Shown in pieces: positions 16,566 through 26,035 of a stretch of DNA of 64,000 nucleotides (positions are counted from its first letter, which is position 1; each line of letters begins with the position of its first letter). Below the pieces are notes generated by a model. That model had not been told where the DNA came from. It was given only the letters and a program-made list of their open reading frames with translations, and made no database searches. The position numbers and the translations under genes were made by a program. The stretch lies in the NCBI GenBank assembly GCA_938015435.1, contig CALLPN010000028.1, positions 43,408 to 107,407 of the forward strand. The letters are read 5' to 3'. This stretch comes from an uncultured Saprospiraceae bacterium (lineage in GTDB: Bacteria; Bacteroidota; Bacteroidia; Chitinophagales; Saprospiraceae).

Positions 16566-17990
16566 CTATGGGAATACACCTAATGTAGTATAGTCATTTG
16601 CCACTTTATTAAGCGCACATACAAATGCTGCTGTTCTCAAGTCAGTGATATTCTTTCTTCTTTTATAAATCTGGATAAACTGTTGGTAAGAGTTGATCAT
16701 CGTCTCCTCTAATCCTGATCTTACTAAATCCACCTCATCAGCACCTTTGATAAGCATAGCTCTATCTCTTGCACTTACTGACTTACCCGTCAATTCCTCA
16801 ACAGAGTTAAGTAGTTTATTGTAAGTATTTTGATTAAACCTCTTCTCCATACGTCCAAATCTCATGTGAGATAAGTTCTTTAACCATTCAAAGTAAGAAA
16901 CAGTTACACCTCCAGCATTAAGATACATATCCGGTAGGATACATACTCCTTTTTTATTGAGGATATCCTCAGCTTCAGAGGTTACAGGACCATTTGCAGC
17001 TTCTGCTACGATCTTAGCTTTGACCTGCTTTGCATTCCCTTTATGTATCTGTGACTCAAGCGCTGCTGGCACAAGAATATCACATTCTAAACCTACCCAA
17101 TCCTCTCTTACTTTGAGGGCTTTCGATTTTCCAAAACCAATGATAGTACCATTTTTCTTTCTGTACTTAATCAGCTTATCCATATCTAATCCGTTAGGGT
17201 CGTGGATTGTTCCTTCTATCTCTGATACCGCTATTACCTTTACATCACCTTCGTTTTGAGATATAGATCCGGCATAAGACCCTACGTTACCCATACCTTG
17301 GATTACCATAGTCTTACCAGCGATTCCCATATCCATGCCCAACTCCTTCATCATATCCTTATCATCACAGATCTCTTTCAATCCGTAGAATACTCCTCTA
17401 CCTGTAGCCTCAGTACGACCTTGGATACCACTCTGATTCACTGGCTTACCAGTAACACATCCAGCAGCATCTATTTCACTACCGTTTTTAAATGTAGCGT
17501 ATGTATCTAGGATCCAAGCCATCTCACGTTCACCTGTTCCATAATCAGGTGCAGGTACATCATTACTAGGTCCTATAAAGTTCTTTCTAATTAACTCTAC
17601 AGTATATCTACGAGTTATCTTTTCTAATGCTTCTACTGAGTATTCTCTTGGACTAATCTTTACTCCACCCTTAGCGCCACCAAATGGTACATCTACAATA
17701 GCACACTTGTATGTCATAAGTGCAGCGAGTGCCATTACTTCATCTTGATTTACGTGATGGCTAAATCTGATACCTCCTTTTGTTGGTAATCTATGGTGAC
17801 TGTGTTGTACACGATACGCTTCGATAACCTCTATTTTGTTACCGACCTTTACAGGAAAACGCATCTGATATACAGCATTACATTCTTTGATCTGCTCAAG
17901 AATACCTTTTGGGTATGTTAGATGAGCAGCAGCCTTATCGAAGTTACGCTGAACGTTTTCGTAAAAACTGAGATTATCTTTTTTCTTCAT
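16566..17990 (-). CDS. Glu/Leu/Phe/Val dehydrogenase (glutamate dehydrogenase)
   Basis: This 474-residue amino-acid dehydrogenase most likely interconverts glutamate with 2-oxoglutarate and ammonia. The N-terminal substrate domain has RLPTKGGIRFS, then MTYKCAIVDVPFGGAKGG with the catalytic lysine, then PDYGTGEREMAWILDTY with the catalytic aspartate. The Rossmann domain has the dinucleotide motif IQGMGNVGSYAG, and the C-terminal part has EAANGPVT and NAGGVTVSYFEW. These fit the family closely; cofactor preference is uncertain. The start overlaps the end of the ccmD-like gene by 17 nt, so it is probably co-transcribed with the cytochrome c maturation genes upstream. Confidence 0.95.
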   Translation of the reverse strand: MKKKDNLSFYENVQRNFDKAAAHLTYPKGILEQIKECNAVYQMRFPVKVGNKIEVIEAYRVQHSHHRLPTKGGIRFSHHVNQDEVMALAALMTYKCAIVDVPFGGAKGGVKISPREYSVEALEKITRRYTVELIRKNFIGPSNDVPAPDYGTGEREMAWILDTYATFKNGSEIDAAGCVTGKPVNQSGIQGRTEATGRGVFYGLKEICDDKDMMKELGMDMGIAGKTMVIQGMGNVGSYAGSISQNEGDVKVIAVSEIEGTIHDPNGLDMDKLIKYRKKNGTIIGFGKSKALKVREDWVGLECDILVPAALESQIHKGNAKQVKAKIVAEAANGPVTSEAEDILNKKGVCILPDMYLNAGGVTVSYFEWLKNLSHMRFGRMEKRFNQNTYNKLLNSVEELTGKSVSARDRAMLIKGADEVDLVRSGLEETMINSYQQFIQIYKRRKNITDLRTAAFVCALNKVANDYTTLGVFP

Positions 17991-18198
17991 TGTAAATTTC
18001 TTTTTCCAGTTTCGTTAATTTGTTATCCAATCTAAATAGATACCAAACTAAACCTATGAAGATTACCGCAATAACGGCAACTACACTATATATCTTACCT
18101 GTACTACGTAGAAAATCTATCGAACCTGACTCGGCTGATAAAAGATTGATAGAAAGTATCACAAAAAGGATACTAAATAGGAATTGTTTGTTTTTCAT
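17974..18198 (-). CDS. CcmD-family protein
   Basis: This 74-residue protein has a signal-like N-terminus (KQFLFSILFVILSINLLSAESG). A single membrane helix (IYSVVAVIAVIFIGLVWYLF) and a charged coiled tail (RLDNKLTKLEKEIYNEEKR) follow. That layout matches the Bacteroidota CcmD family, small partners of the CcmC/CcsA haem-handling protein in cytochrome c maturation. The ccsA-type gene lies 105 nt upstream on the same strand, which supports the call. Its 3' end overlaps the glutamate dehydrogenase start by 17 nt. Identification rests on shape and context. Confidence 0.8.
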   Translation of the reverse strand: MKNKQFLFSILFVILSINLLSAESGSIDFLRSTGKIYSVVAVIAVIFIGLVWYLFRLDNKLTKLEKEIYNEEKR

Positions 18199-18303
18199 CG
18201 TTATGATTGATTCGGCTAAAATCGCCTCTTTTTTTTGACTACCAAAGTATTTTTTAATAAAAATTACATAACTGTCTGTTCTATAGATAACGTATTTTAT
18301 ACA

Positions 18304-19350
18304 CTATCTCCGACTCATATAGTTATCTTTCAATAATCTTAATCTAGACACTAGTGTCGATATCCACACTGACAATAGAGTGAGTGCAATGATTGCAGGA
18401 TAAAAAACCATTCTGAGCGTATTGTCTAAATCTTCACCTCCTAAAGCAGGATTACCTCCATTACCAGGATGAAGACTATCCGTTAGCCTAGGTATGATTA
18501 TAATCAATGGTACCATTGTCGCAAACGCAAAAATGTTATATGCCGCCGATACCTTTGCTCTACGATCTTGATCTGGCATGGAAGCGCGCAATACTAGATA
18601 TGCAGAGTATATTAATATGAACGACGCTGCAGTATTGAGTTTGACATCAGGTGTCCAGAATGCACCCCATGTAAATCTCGCCCAAACACTACCAGTAAAT
18701 ATTCCCATAAAGCCTAGTAAGACTCCCACTTCAGTAAAAGAACTAGCAATGATATCATTACGCATATTAGGCTTGACCAAATACTTTATACTATATATAA
18801 GACCAACAATAAGTACTGTATACATAGCAAACCATATAGCGACATGGAAGAATGTATTTCTTACCGTCTCATGCAATGTAGATCTAAATGGAAATGCAAA
18901 TCCATCGTACTTTGGAAAATCAATATTGGAAATATTATTATAGCTCTTTACTGAAGGATCAATAGTCGACTGCGTAATAAATAGAGCACCTGGAAGTATC
19001 GCGGTGCCATCCAAACTATTTGAAACTAACAAAGTTGCATCTATCGTACTATCTATTGTAGGTAAATTGTTCGGTAATTGTACACTAAAAACAGCGTCGA
19101 CGTCAGATTTGGCATTAATTACTTGAATCTCTATAACAGAACTAGAATCTAACTTGAGCCAAGCCTTGGTATCAGGCTGCGTAAAGTGTGTATTGTATCC
19201 AGTAACCGAAAACTTAGCTTGAGTACCAGCTTTGTGCAGAAAAGGAACTACGTCTCCAGTAAACCCTGGTTTCATAGGAGTACACATACCCACTATAATG
19301 ACATAGAGAAAGATAATAGCTCCTAATATTTTCCACCAATGTGATCTCAT
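18304..19350 (-). CDS. CcmC/CcsA-type cytochrome c biogenesis protein
   Basis: This 348-residue polytopic membrane protein delivers haem for cytochrome c assembly. After an N-terminal helix (ILGAIIFLYVIIVGMC), a periplasmic insert of about 120 residues precedes the membrane core. Histidine-bearing helices are visible (HETVRNTFFHVAIWFAMY). The haem-binding tryptophan-rich stretch FTGSVWARFTWGAFWTPD corresponds to the WWD motif of CcmC/CcsA. Later, RRAKVSAAYNIFAFATMVPL and a final helix carry the conserved pattern. The periplasmic insert makes it longer than proteobacterial CcmC (about 245 residues). A CcmD-like gene follows, and a CcmB gene is not in the window. Confidence 0.88.
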   Translation of the reverse strand: MRSHWWKILGAIIFLYVIIVGMCTPMKPGFTGDVVPFLHKAGTQAKFSVTGYNTHFTQPDTKAWLKLDSSSVIEIQVINAKSDVDAVFSVQLPNNLPTIDSTIDATLLVSNSLDGTAILPGALFITQSTIDPSVKSYNNISNIDFPKYDGFAFPFRSTLHETVRNTFFHVAIWFAMYTVLIVGLIYSIKYLVKPNMRNDIIASSFTEVGVLLGFMGIFTGSVWARFTWGAFWTPDVKLNTAASFILIYSAYLVLRASMPDQDRRAKVSAAYNIFAFATMVPLIIIIPRLTDSLHPGNGGNPALGGEDLDNTLRMVFYPAIIALTLLSVWISTLVSRLRLLKDNYMSRR

Positions 19351-19372
19351 ATTTTATGTACTTAACTTGTTA

Positions 19373-20122
19373 CTAACGATCCCTTTTAGAAGTTTCTTTA
19401 TTGAACTCAGCTTCAGATATTGCGTCATCGGCTTTAAGCATTGTTAATATTTTCTCTGGCTTTACTTTGCCTTCATCATAGGTGATAAGCCAGTAATTTT
19501 GATTTGGAGTAAGTCTCTTAAGTACTCGTAATCCATACTCTTCATATGATTTAAACCATTTTGGTAACATTGTACCTGGGCTAGGCAAGATTATGATTTC
19601 TGATAAAATGTAGGTTGGCTTTTCCTCTTCTACTTTTACATCTGGCCTTGTATATTCTTCAATCAAATCCCACCCTTCAGATTGAGCCAACTTCTCCAAC
19701 TTGTATTGCAATTGCATGAGTGAAGAAGGTCTCTCTTCTTTACCACGGACAAGTGCTAAGGTGTCTTCAACCACATATCCTATCGTCACCAAAGGTAAAT
19801 CAGGTATATTGGACTTATAATCCGCAGGGAATTGAGTAAAATTTGATTCTTTAAATGTTTTGAGAAGATCATTGTATGCGTTCTTATCTAATTTTTTTCG
19901 GTAAAGACCTTTTTTACCTTGGACATGCTTTTGAGCAGATATCTCGGCCATTCCACCTTTCATTACTTTTAAATTATATACAGGACACTTACCAAAGCAC
20001 ATTCCTTTTTTGAGAGACATCTCTACCTCTCCATCTTTGGCCTTGGTGGCATACTTCCCTGATCCACAGCTTGTCATTAATAAGGTAAATGAAAATATGG
20101 CTAATATGTATGTAATCTTCAT
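19373..20122 (-). CDS. DUF6438-type lipoprotein
   Basis: This 249-residue lipoprotein has lipobox LMTSC near residue 19. Residues about 34-145 match the DUF6438 pattern, with MSLKKGMCFGKCPVYNLKV, an FPADY segment and PLVTIGYVV. The function of this domain is unknown. The C-terminal third (about 160-249) has a strand/helix pattern (LSEIIILPSPGTMLPKWFKSYEEYGL, ITYDEGKVKPEKILTML) I do not recognise. It is encoded 22 nt upstream of the ccsA-type gene on the same strand, so the two may be co-transcribed. The domain call rests on memory of the CFGKCP signature. Confidence 0.65.
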   Translation of the reverse strand: MKITYILAIFSFTLLMTSCGSGKYATKAKDGEVEMSLKKGMCFGKCPVYNLKVMKGGMAEISAQKHVQGKKGLYRKKLDKNAYNDLLKTFKESNFTQFPADYKSNIPDLPLVTIGYVVEDTLALVRGKEERPSSLMQLQYKLEKLAQSEGWDLIEEYTRPDVKVEEEKPTYILSEIIILPSPGTMLPKWFKSYEEYGLRVLKRLTPNQNYWLITYDEGKVKPEKILTMLKADDAISEAEFNKETSKRDR

Positions 20123-20325
20123 GCTTATATTATATCTAATTCACTAAAAATATGCCTCAACTAAGAGTCAACCGTATTAAGACGCAAACCTATGAGAATT
20201 TATTATCAAAATACAGGACTAACTAGCTTATATTACAATATTAAGGTAATCATTTCAACTTTGCCCCAACCCTTAAGAATAATGTATAGTCTTTAGATAT
20301 ACAATACCAATACTAAATAGTTATT

Positions 20326-20652
20326 ATGAAAAATTTGATCTTCTTAATTATCGTTTTTGTCATTTCGTCTTGTAGTCCACCAGAAACGGAGACTGATGTA
20401 TGTATAGACAATATGATTCAAATGCTAGAAATGGAACATTACAATGGTGTAATCGAGAGCGAATGTCAAGATTATCTTCTTTGGTTTATACACGAAGGCA
20501 GCGATTACTTTATGTATGATAATCCTTGTGCTGACATAGCGCTACATCTTTGGGATTGCGAGAAAGTCGATATCTGCGCAGATAACTCAAATCAATGTCA
20601 AACAATCATGAGCAACATGACCCATCAAGGAGTAATAGGTCGAGATAAGTAG
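20326..20652 (+). CDS. Small cysteine-rich lipoprotein
   Basis: This 108-residue protein has a short lipoprotein signal (LIFLIIVFVISSC, lipid cysteine at about 16). The mature part is acidic with seven further cysteines (DVCIDN, SECQDY, NPCADI, WDCEKVDIC, NQCQT), suggesting disulfide bonds in the periplasm. I do not recognise a family. It is isolated on the plus strand between minus-strand genes. The signal peptide and the regular cysteine spacing argue for a real gene; function is unknown. Confidence 0.6.
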   Translation: MKNLIFLIIVFVISSCSPPETETDVCIDNMIQMLEMEHYNGVIESECQDYLLWFIHEGSDYFMYDNPCADIALHLWDCEKVDICADNSNQCQTIMSNMTHQGVIGRDK

Positions 20653-20853
20653 ATAACGCGCAAAATAAATAGTCGATATATAAATAAATTAAGATAAGGG
20701 GTTGTTGCCAAAGCGAACTATGCCATCTAACACATATGGAATAGTTAAGTTGTTATAATGTTATATCCACTTTTATCAATTCTTATACTTCATCGATGGC
20801 AAATGAGAACTTAGGTTGACCCTAATTCTTCAATACTTCAAGCCTATCGTATA

Positions 20854-21876
20854 CTACTCAGATAGGTCAATACCGATCATCCCCCATACATTCACCTCTG
20901 GAATTATAACCACTCCAAATTTGGCATTCACATCTGCTTGTATATCCATAGCGAGTTGCCAGATATCTCCACCGTTCTTCGTACCATCATTGACGAGTAC
21001 GAGTGCATGGTTTTTATAGACTGCAGCTCCATTTTGACTATGGCCTTTCCAGCCGGCTCTATCTATCAGCCATCCGGCCGACAACTTCATTTGCTCTCCA
21101 AATGGAAATGCTACTATTTCTGGATATTTCTCAAGCAATGATTCGTATATCTCTACGGTAACAATTGGGTTTTTAAAAAAACTACCTGCATTACCTACTA
21201 CCAATGGATCAGGCAACTTAGATACTCTAATGTCGCAGATCACATCACTAATTTGCTTAAGAGTTGGAGTCTCTATCTTCCTATTTGTGAGCTCGGTACT
21301 TATTGCTCCATAACTTACATTGATATCAACTTTCTTACTGAGCATATAGGATACATGAGTAATAATATACTTCCCTGCATCTTCTTTTTTGAATATACTA
21401 TCGCGATATCCAAATTTACAGTCTTCCTTGTAATAAACTTTGGTAATACCTGTAGTCAAAGAGATCGCTCTCAAGCTATGAAAACAGGCAGATTGCTCAA
21501 CGCCATAAGCTCCAATATTTTGAATAGGTGCAGCTCCAATGGAGCCAGGAATAAGCGATAAATTTTGTAAACCCGACAACTTGTGATTGATAGACCAAAG
21601 TACCAAATTGTGCCAATTTTCTCCTCCTCCAACAGTTACAAGAACGTGATTTTCATCTTCATCAACAACTTGTATGCCTTTGATTTGATTTAGCATTACA
21701 GTCGCTTCGACATCTCCTGCGAGCAAAATGTTACTCCCACCTCCTATGACTTTGTATGGTGCACTATAAGTAAGTAAAGTATCATAGATATCTTGCTCAC
21801 TGTAAATCTTTATCAGATTCCTGCATTGTGCATCTACTCCAAAAGTATTGAAGGATTGTAACGAAGCTATAGACAT
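20854..21876 (-). CDS. murB: UDP-N-acetylmuramate dehydrogenase MurB
   Basis: MurB reduces UDP-GlcNAc-enolpyruvate to UDP-MurNAc with NADPH and FAD, the second committed step of peptidoglycan synthesis in the cytoplasm. The 340-residue protein has the FAD-binding signatures IGGGSNILLAGD and GLQNLSLIPGSIGAAPIQNIGAYG. It also has FGYRDSIFK with the catalytic arginine, GNAGSFFKNP with the catalytic serine, and a C-terminal PEVNVWG with the catalytic glutamate. The pattern is the E. coli-like type I enzyme. No other cell-wall genes are adjacent. Confidence 0.96.
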   Translation of the reverse strand: MSIASLQSFNTFGVDAQCRNLIKIYSEQDIYDTLLTYSAPYKVIGGGSNILLAGDVEATVMLNQIKGIQVVDEDENHVLVTVGGGENWHNLVLWSINHKLSGLQNLSLIPGSIGAAPIQNIGAYGVEQSACFHSLRAISLTTGITKVYYKEDCKFGYRDSIFKKEDAGKYIITHVSYMLSKKVDINVSYGAISTELTNRKIETPTLKQISDVICDIRVSKLPDPLVVGNAGSFFKNPIVTVEIYESLLEKYPEIVAFPFGEQMKLSAGWLIDRAGWKGHSQNGAAVYKNHALVLVNDGTKNGGDIWQLAMDIQADVNAKFGVVIIPEVNVWGMIGIDLSE

Positions 21877-21933
21877 ACTTTGGTATTAAAAATCAGTCCT
21901 TGAAATTGGTTTGCACTATGATAAAAACCAGTA

Positions 21934-22572
21934 CTACAATTCACTTTCCGGATTAGATATTTTCTTCAGATTAGGAATATTGAAATCGTATTGTAGGGCC
22001 AAATTAAAAGAACGTGCCTTTGTGTCCGGATCATAACCTACTCTCAATACTCCATGAATAGTAAATCCACTCAGACCGAAACCATAGCCCACTTGACCTA
22101 CATAAGTTCTAAAGTAATTTCTGTCTACTCCTCTTTCTGTATAGTCATTGAGAGTGTTATATATTTCTGTTTTATTCCATTGTAAACCACCACCTATAGA
22201 CCAACCAAACTTTCCTTCTCTATCCAATCCTGACAAGCCACCAAAATTAAATCTTCCAATCACAGGAATTGCATGATTCCCTAATCCTTTATAGTCCTTT
22301 ACGGCTAATCCTAGAAAACCGATTTTGGCCTGAGTCTCTAGTGAAAAAGAAAAATTAGGCGCACCAATCCATATTTTTGGGCCGATACCAAGATTAAGTA
22401 ATAAAGAGCCATTTCCTTCATGTATGTCTAAAGGTTGGTCATTCGGTCCTATGCTTACTGGATTTTGGTACCAATTGTAGATATCATTGGTAATTGTAAA
22501 TCCATAACCAAATTGAGCATTAAGCATGGAAGTAGTACAAACCATAGCTATCACGAGGAGTATTTGCTTCAT
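21934..22572 (-). CDS. Outer-membrane beta-barrel protein, unknown function
   Basis: This 212-residue protein has a signal peptide (MKQILLVIAMVCTTSMLNAQ, cleavage after NAQ). Alternating hydrophobic strands rich in Gly and aromatic residues follow: FGYGFTITNDIYNWYQNP, LLLNLGIGPKIWIG, FSLETQAKIGFLGL, FGWSIGGGLQWNKTEIY, YVGQVGYGFGLSGFTIHGVLRVGYD and SFNLALQYDF. This suggests a small barrel of about eight strands. I cannot assign a family beyond a generic outer-membrane barrel. It lies 58 nt downstream of murB on no shared strand boundary that would prove an operon; the murB start points away from it. Confidence 0.65.
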   Translation of the reverse strand: MKQILLVIAMVCTTSMLNAQFGYGFTITNDIYNWYQNPVSIGPNDQPLDIHEGNGSLLLNLGIGPKIWIGAPNFSFSLETQAKIGFLGLAVKDYKGLGNHAIPVIGRFNFGGLSGLDREGKFGWSIGGGLQWNKTEIYNTLNDYTERGVDRNYFRTYVGQVGYGFGLSGFTIHGVLRVGYDPDTKARSFNLALQYDFNIPNLKKISNPESEL

Positions 22573-23044
22573 AAAATGATAAAGTTTTATTTGTTATCTT
22601 TTTCGCATTTGCACTAATTTAACTTAGTTAAAATGCTATTCTCTAAATATCAATCGATATTACATATCCATCCCCTCAACTAGAGGGCCATTAATAATGA
22701 CGCATTGGAAATCAATAACTTTCAAATCAATAATTAATACATAATAAATCATTTCTATATGTATAAAGGTAATACTTAGTACTTATCTACTTCATGATTG
22801 ATAGATATTTTGACTTTATTAACCTCTATATTGTCTATATACCTATAGTATAACTGTAGTTTAGATACAAATGTTACTGATAATAGTGGGCAAATGTGAC
22901 TACATCTGAAAGTTAAGACTACAGGTTCAAGTATAATTTAGCATTGACCATCATTCAACAATGATCTACGCAGTCATATTTGCTTTCAACGGAACACAAC
23001 TAGCTTTTCGATCAATTGCTACTTAACATTAGCAAACCAAAAAA
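22573..23044. other. Gene-free stretch
   Basis: These 472 AT-rich nucleotides lie between the ABC exporter gene and the small barrel gene. No credible reading frame, clear hairpin or RNA was seen. Confidence 0.5.
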
Positions 23045-24844
23045 CTATTTATCAAACTGCAACTTAGCCAACTGCTGATAGGCGCCTTCTTCTTTAGCAT
23101 ATAGCTCGTCGTGCGTTCCTTGCTCTACGATCTTACCTTGATCTAATACATAGATACGATCCACATCACGTATCGTAGATAATCTATGAGCTATGATAAT
23201 AGATGTACGACCTTGCATCAGCCTATCGAGAGCTTCTTGTACGACCCTTTCAGATTCAGCATCTAATGAACTGGTAGCTTCATCCAATAATAATACTTTC
23301 GGATCTTTGAGGATAGCTCTTGCAATGGCTATCCTTTGGCGCTGACCTCCTGAAAGCTTTATACCACGCTCACCAACTATAGTTTCTAGACCTTCAGGAA
23401 ACCTATCTATGAATTCTTGACTATTAGACTGCCTCGTAGCTTCGATAACTTGTTCATCTGTAGCATTAGGATTACCATATAGGATATTCTCCTTAATCGT
23501 ACCACCAAATAGAATTACCTCTTGCGGCACTACCCCCACTCCACGTCGATAAGCAGTCAATGGGAATGTATCTAAAGGTTTACCACCGACAATTATTTCT
23601 CCGCTATCAACATCATAAAACTTCATAAGCAACTGGATAATCGTGCTTTTCCCAGATCCTGACTGACCTACTAACGCTACTTTTTCACCAGCTTTAATAT
23701 GAAGATTAATCCCTTTTAGGACTTCCATATCCTTACGAGTAGGGTAAGAGAAATGTACATTCTTGTATTCAATATCAACATTAAGGTCTATTGCAATCTC
23801 ATTTTTGTAATCGTCTATATCGATCTCTCCTTCACTATCTAAAATAGCCTGCACTCTTTCCGTTGCTCCAACAGCACTCGCCAATGACGTGAATAGACTA
23901 CCAAAACTAGCAATTGCTCCGCCAATGAATGTAGTATAAAGTATGAATGAAAATAGGTCTCCTACTTCCATATCGATGTTAGGATCTTGCACCATAAGTG
24001 CTCCCTTCCACAGAATAAAGAATATTGCTCCAAATAATACTGTAAGGATGAACACAAAAAATAGTCCTTTGACCTTTGCAAAATTCAATGAAATCTTAAC
24101 TATCTCTTCTACAGATTTGGCATATCGCATAGACTCGTACCATTCGTTGGCAAATGACTTAACTACAGTAAACGACTGAAAAGTCTCTTCGACTATAGTG
24201 TTAGTCTCGGCTAATTGATCTTGTCTCTCTTTTGAAAGCTTACGAATATATCTGCCAAACACCATGGCAATGACCACAACTACCGGCAACGTCAAGAACA
24301 TCACCAAACTAAGTGTCGGTGTGAGATATATCAATATACTGATACCTACTACCAGAGTAATAATCTGTCTAACAAACTCTGCCAAAGTTACCGAGAAAGC
24401 GCTTTGTAATTGCTCTACATCAGCAGTGATCCGAGAGGTCAACTCTCCTACTCTTCGCTCTTCAAAAAATGAAACCCGCTGAGTAATAATCTTAGCATAT
24501 AGATCATTCCGAAGATCAGCCATTCCTCGCTCAGACACTACAGCAAATAAAACAGTACGGAAATATGAAAAAACACCTTGACCAACGACCACAATTAAAA
24601 AGATCCAGCCATAATCGGAAACGGTGAAATCAAAATTTTGCTTAGGTGTACCATTAGCTACATTAGCCATCTCACCAGCTGCGCCAGGAAAAACCATAAA
24701 CATCAGTGACCCTAACACCAAAAATATCATACCACCTATGAAGTAACCCATGTACGGCTTTATGTACTTAAATACTTTTAAAGCGTCACCGATATTCTTC
24801 TTAGTCAGTTTGACTTTATCGTCGTATACTTTTCTTTTTGCCAT
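23045..24844 (-). CDS. ABC exporter, fused permease and ATPase (MsbA/ABCB type)
   Basis: This 599-residue half-transporter would act as a homodimer. Residues about 30-330 hold six membrane helices with the exporter coupling pattern (FFEERRVGELTSRITADVEQLQ). The nucleotide-binding domain follows, with Walker A GQSGSGKST at 393-401, signature LSGGQ at 497-501, Walker B LLLDE at 518-522 and the switch histidine in IIAHRLSTI. Length and order are typical of the MsbA/BmrA/ABCB group. The substrate is not readable; lipids, glycolipids or drugs are all possible. It has a convincing promoter directly upstream. Confidence 0.93.
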   Translation of the reverse strand: MAKRKVYDDKVKLTKKNIGDALKVFKYIKPYMGYFIGGMIFLVLGSLMFMVFPGAAGEMANVANGTPKQNFDFTVSDYGWIFLIVVVGQGVFSYFRTVLFAVVSERGMADLRNDLYAKIITQRVSFFEERRVGELTSRITADVEQLQSAFSVTLAEFVRQIITLVVGISILIYLTPTLSLVMFLTLPVVVVIAMVFGRYIRKLSKERQDQLAETNTIVEETFQSFTVVKSFANEWYESMRYAKSVEEIVKISLNFAKVKGLFFVFILTVLFGAIFFILWKGALMVQDPNIDMEVGDLFSFILYTTFIGGAIASFGSLFTSLASAVGATERVQAILDSEGEIDIDDYKNEIAIDLNVDIEYKNVHFSYPTRKDMEVLKGINLHIKAGEKVALVGQSGSGKSTIIQLLMKFYDVDSGEIIVGGKPLDTFPLTAYRRGVGVVPQEVILFGGTIKENILYGNPNATDEQVIEATRQSNSQEFIDRFPEGLETIVGERGIKLSGGQRQRIAIARAILKDPKVLLLDEATSSLDAESERVVQEALDRLMQGRTSIIIAHRLSTIRDVDRIYVLDQGKIVEQGTHDELYAKEEGAYQQLAKLQFDK

Positions 24845-24851
24845 AGAAGTG

Positions 24852-24859
24852 CAAAATTA
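24852..24859 (-). promoter_or_regulatory. Promoter of the ABC exporter (TAATTTTG with upstream TTG)
   Basis: On the minus strand TAATTTTG matches TAnnTTTG. TTG triplets lie 16 and 22 nt upstream, within or near the known Bacteroidota spacing. The start codon is only 7 nt beyond the box, so the message would be nearly leaderless, or the box may be fortuitous. Confidence 0.5.
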
Positions 24860-25072
24860 ATTTTTTCGCGGTAATCAATATCAAGTAACAAGTCAGTATT
24901 TAGTCATAGTATGGATCTAATAGATGAATAATTGGGAGATCCGATAATCACAATTATTGGTAAGGTCGAAATACTACCAAAAGAACTGTCTTTCAATATC
25001 CCAAGGCAGCCTGTGCTCCTTTGTATCGACGATACCATTCGCACCGCCATATCAATTCAGTATTAACCAACA

Positions 25073-25100
25073 AAGGCTCTACTTCTTTAAGCAGAGCCTT
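25073..25100 (-). terminator. Stable hairpin, probable terminator
   Basis: AAGGCTCTACTT pairs with AAGCAGAGCCTT (12 bp, one G-U) around a 4-nt loop. On the minus strand it is followed by TTTGTTGG, a weak T-tract. It lies about 290 nt past the barrel gene that ends at 25394. Confidence 0.5.
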
Positions 25101-25393
25101 CGCATTGTTCCCAATTAATATTCGTAAACTATTGACCTTCTAAGTTTGTCAAGAAAACCTAAATGTTGAATTACATATAGAATCTTGAAAACCACGTCTA
25201 ACCGTATATTCGTGTGACTAATTTGCAACTGCCACTAAATGATCAATTCATGGGAAATCGCCGCCTATCTTTTAGAATCCTAACCAACGGATCTAGTATT
25301 AAGGTAGCATGGAAAAAATAATCAACAACTTTTTTATTATGTTCTTAGATGTCTCTTTTGGTATTTAATTTAATAATTTTTTTTTAGTCAATT

Positions 25394-26035
25394 CTACAAG
25401 TAAATACTTCCACCTATAGAAAGGTAATTCATACTACTTTCCAACTTAGTTCTCTTCCCATTAAAATAATGAAGGTTACCTACATCTGCGAAGGCCTTTT
25501 CATATCGAGCAAACAGTGTAAAATGTTTTCCAATATTGTAACCTAGATCAAAATGAAACCCAGTCGATAGTTTCCTTTCCATATCTCTAATGTCTGTGCC
25601 TTCAGCCACAGGTGCATCACTGTCCAATGCATAATTAAAATATGGACCTAACGCTACCGTCAAAGAATTAAATTTGAAGCCAGCACTTACTGGAATATGG
25701 TAACCACTAGTAGTTTCTGTAAATCGACTTCCTCCTCGTGGCATGATTGTCCCTTCTACAAAATCCTCTACTAACATCTGATACTTAGTCTCTCTATAAG
25801 TTACCTCTACAGCTGCGAAGATATTATTGAAAGTTGCTCTTGCTGCCACACCAACAGTCCTGGTATTAGAGTGTCCTTCAAACCTGATTTTATAAGCATA
25901 CTGTCTATTTAGTGGTGCTAGATATTCTGCAGAGCTTGATACCGCCACATTATATGATGAAGTCACCCCAAATTGAAACTGAGCTTGAGCAAAAATGGGA
26001 AAAAGAATTGCGAGTGTGATAAATATGTTCTTCAT
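25394..26035 (-). CDS. Outer-membrane beta-barrel protein, unknown function
   Basis: This 213-residue protein has a signal peptide (MKNIFITLAILFPIFAQAQ). Porin-like alternating strands follow: FQFGVTSSYNVAVS, IRFEGHSNTRTVGVAARATF, AAVEVTYRETKYQMLV, YHIPVSAGFKFNSLTVALGPYFNYAL, FHFDLGYNIGKHFTLFARYEKAF and MNYLSIGGSIYL. The pattern resembles the outer-membrane protein beta-barrel (OMP_b-brl) group of Bacteroidota. No function can be assigned. It is monocistronic with a long AT-rich upstream region. Confidence 0.7.
   Translation of the reverse strand: MKNIFITLAILFPIFAQAQFQFGVTSSYNVAVSSSAEYLAPLNRQYAYKIRFEGHSNTRTVGVAARATFNNIFAAVEVTYRETKYQMLVEDFVEGTIMPRGGSRFTETTSGYHIPVSAGFKFNSLTVALGPYFNYALDSDAPVAEGTDIRDMERKLSTGFHFDLGYNIGKHFTLFARYEKAFADVGNLHYFNGKRTKLESSMNYLSIGGSIYL

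Larger units (their letters stand above)
24845..25393. other. Gene-free stretch with one strong hairpin
   Basis: These 549 nt contain the ABC exporter promoter at one end and the hairpin at 25073-25100. I see no credible gene in the rest. Confidence 0.5.
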
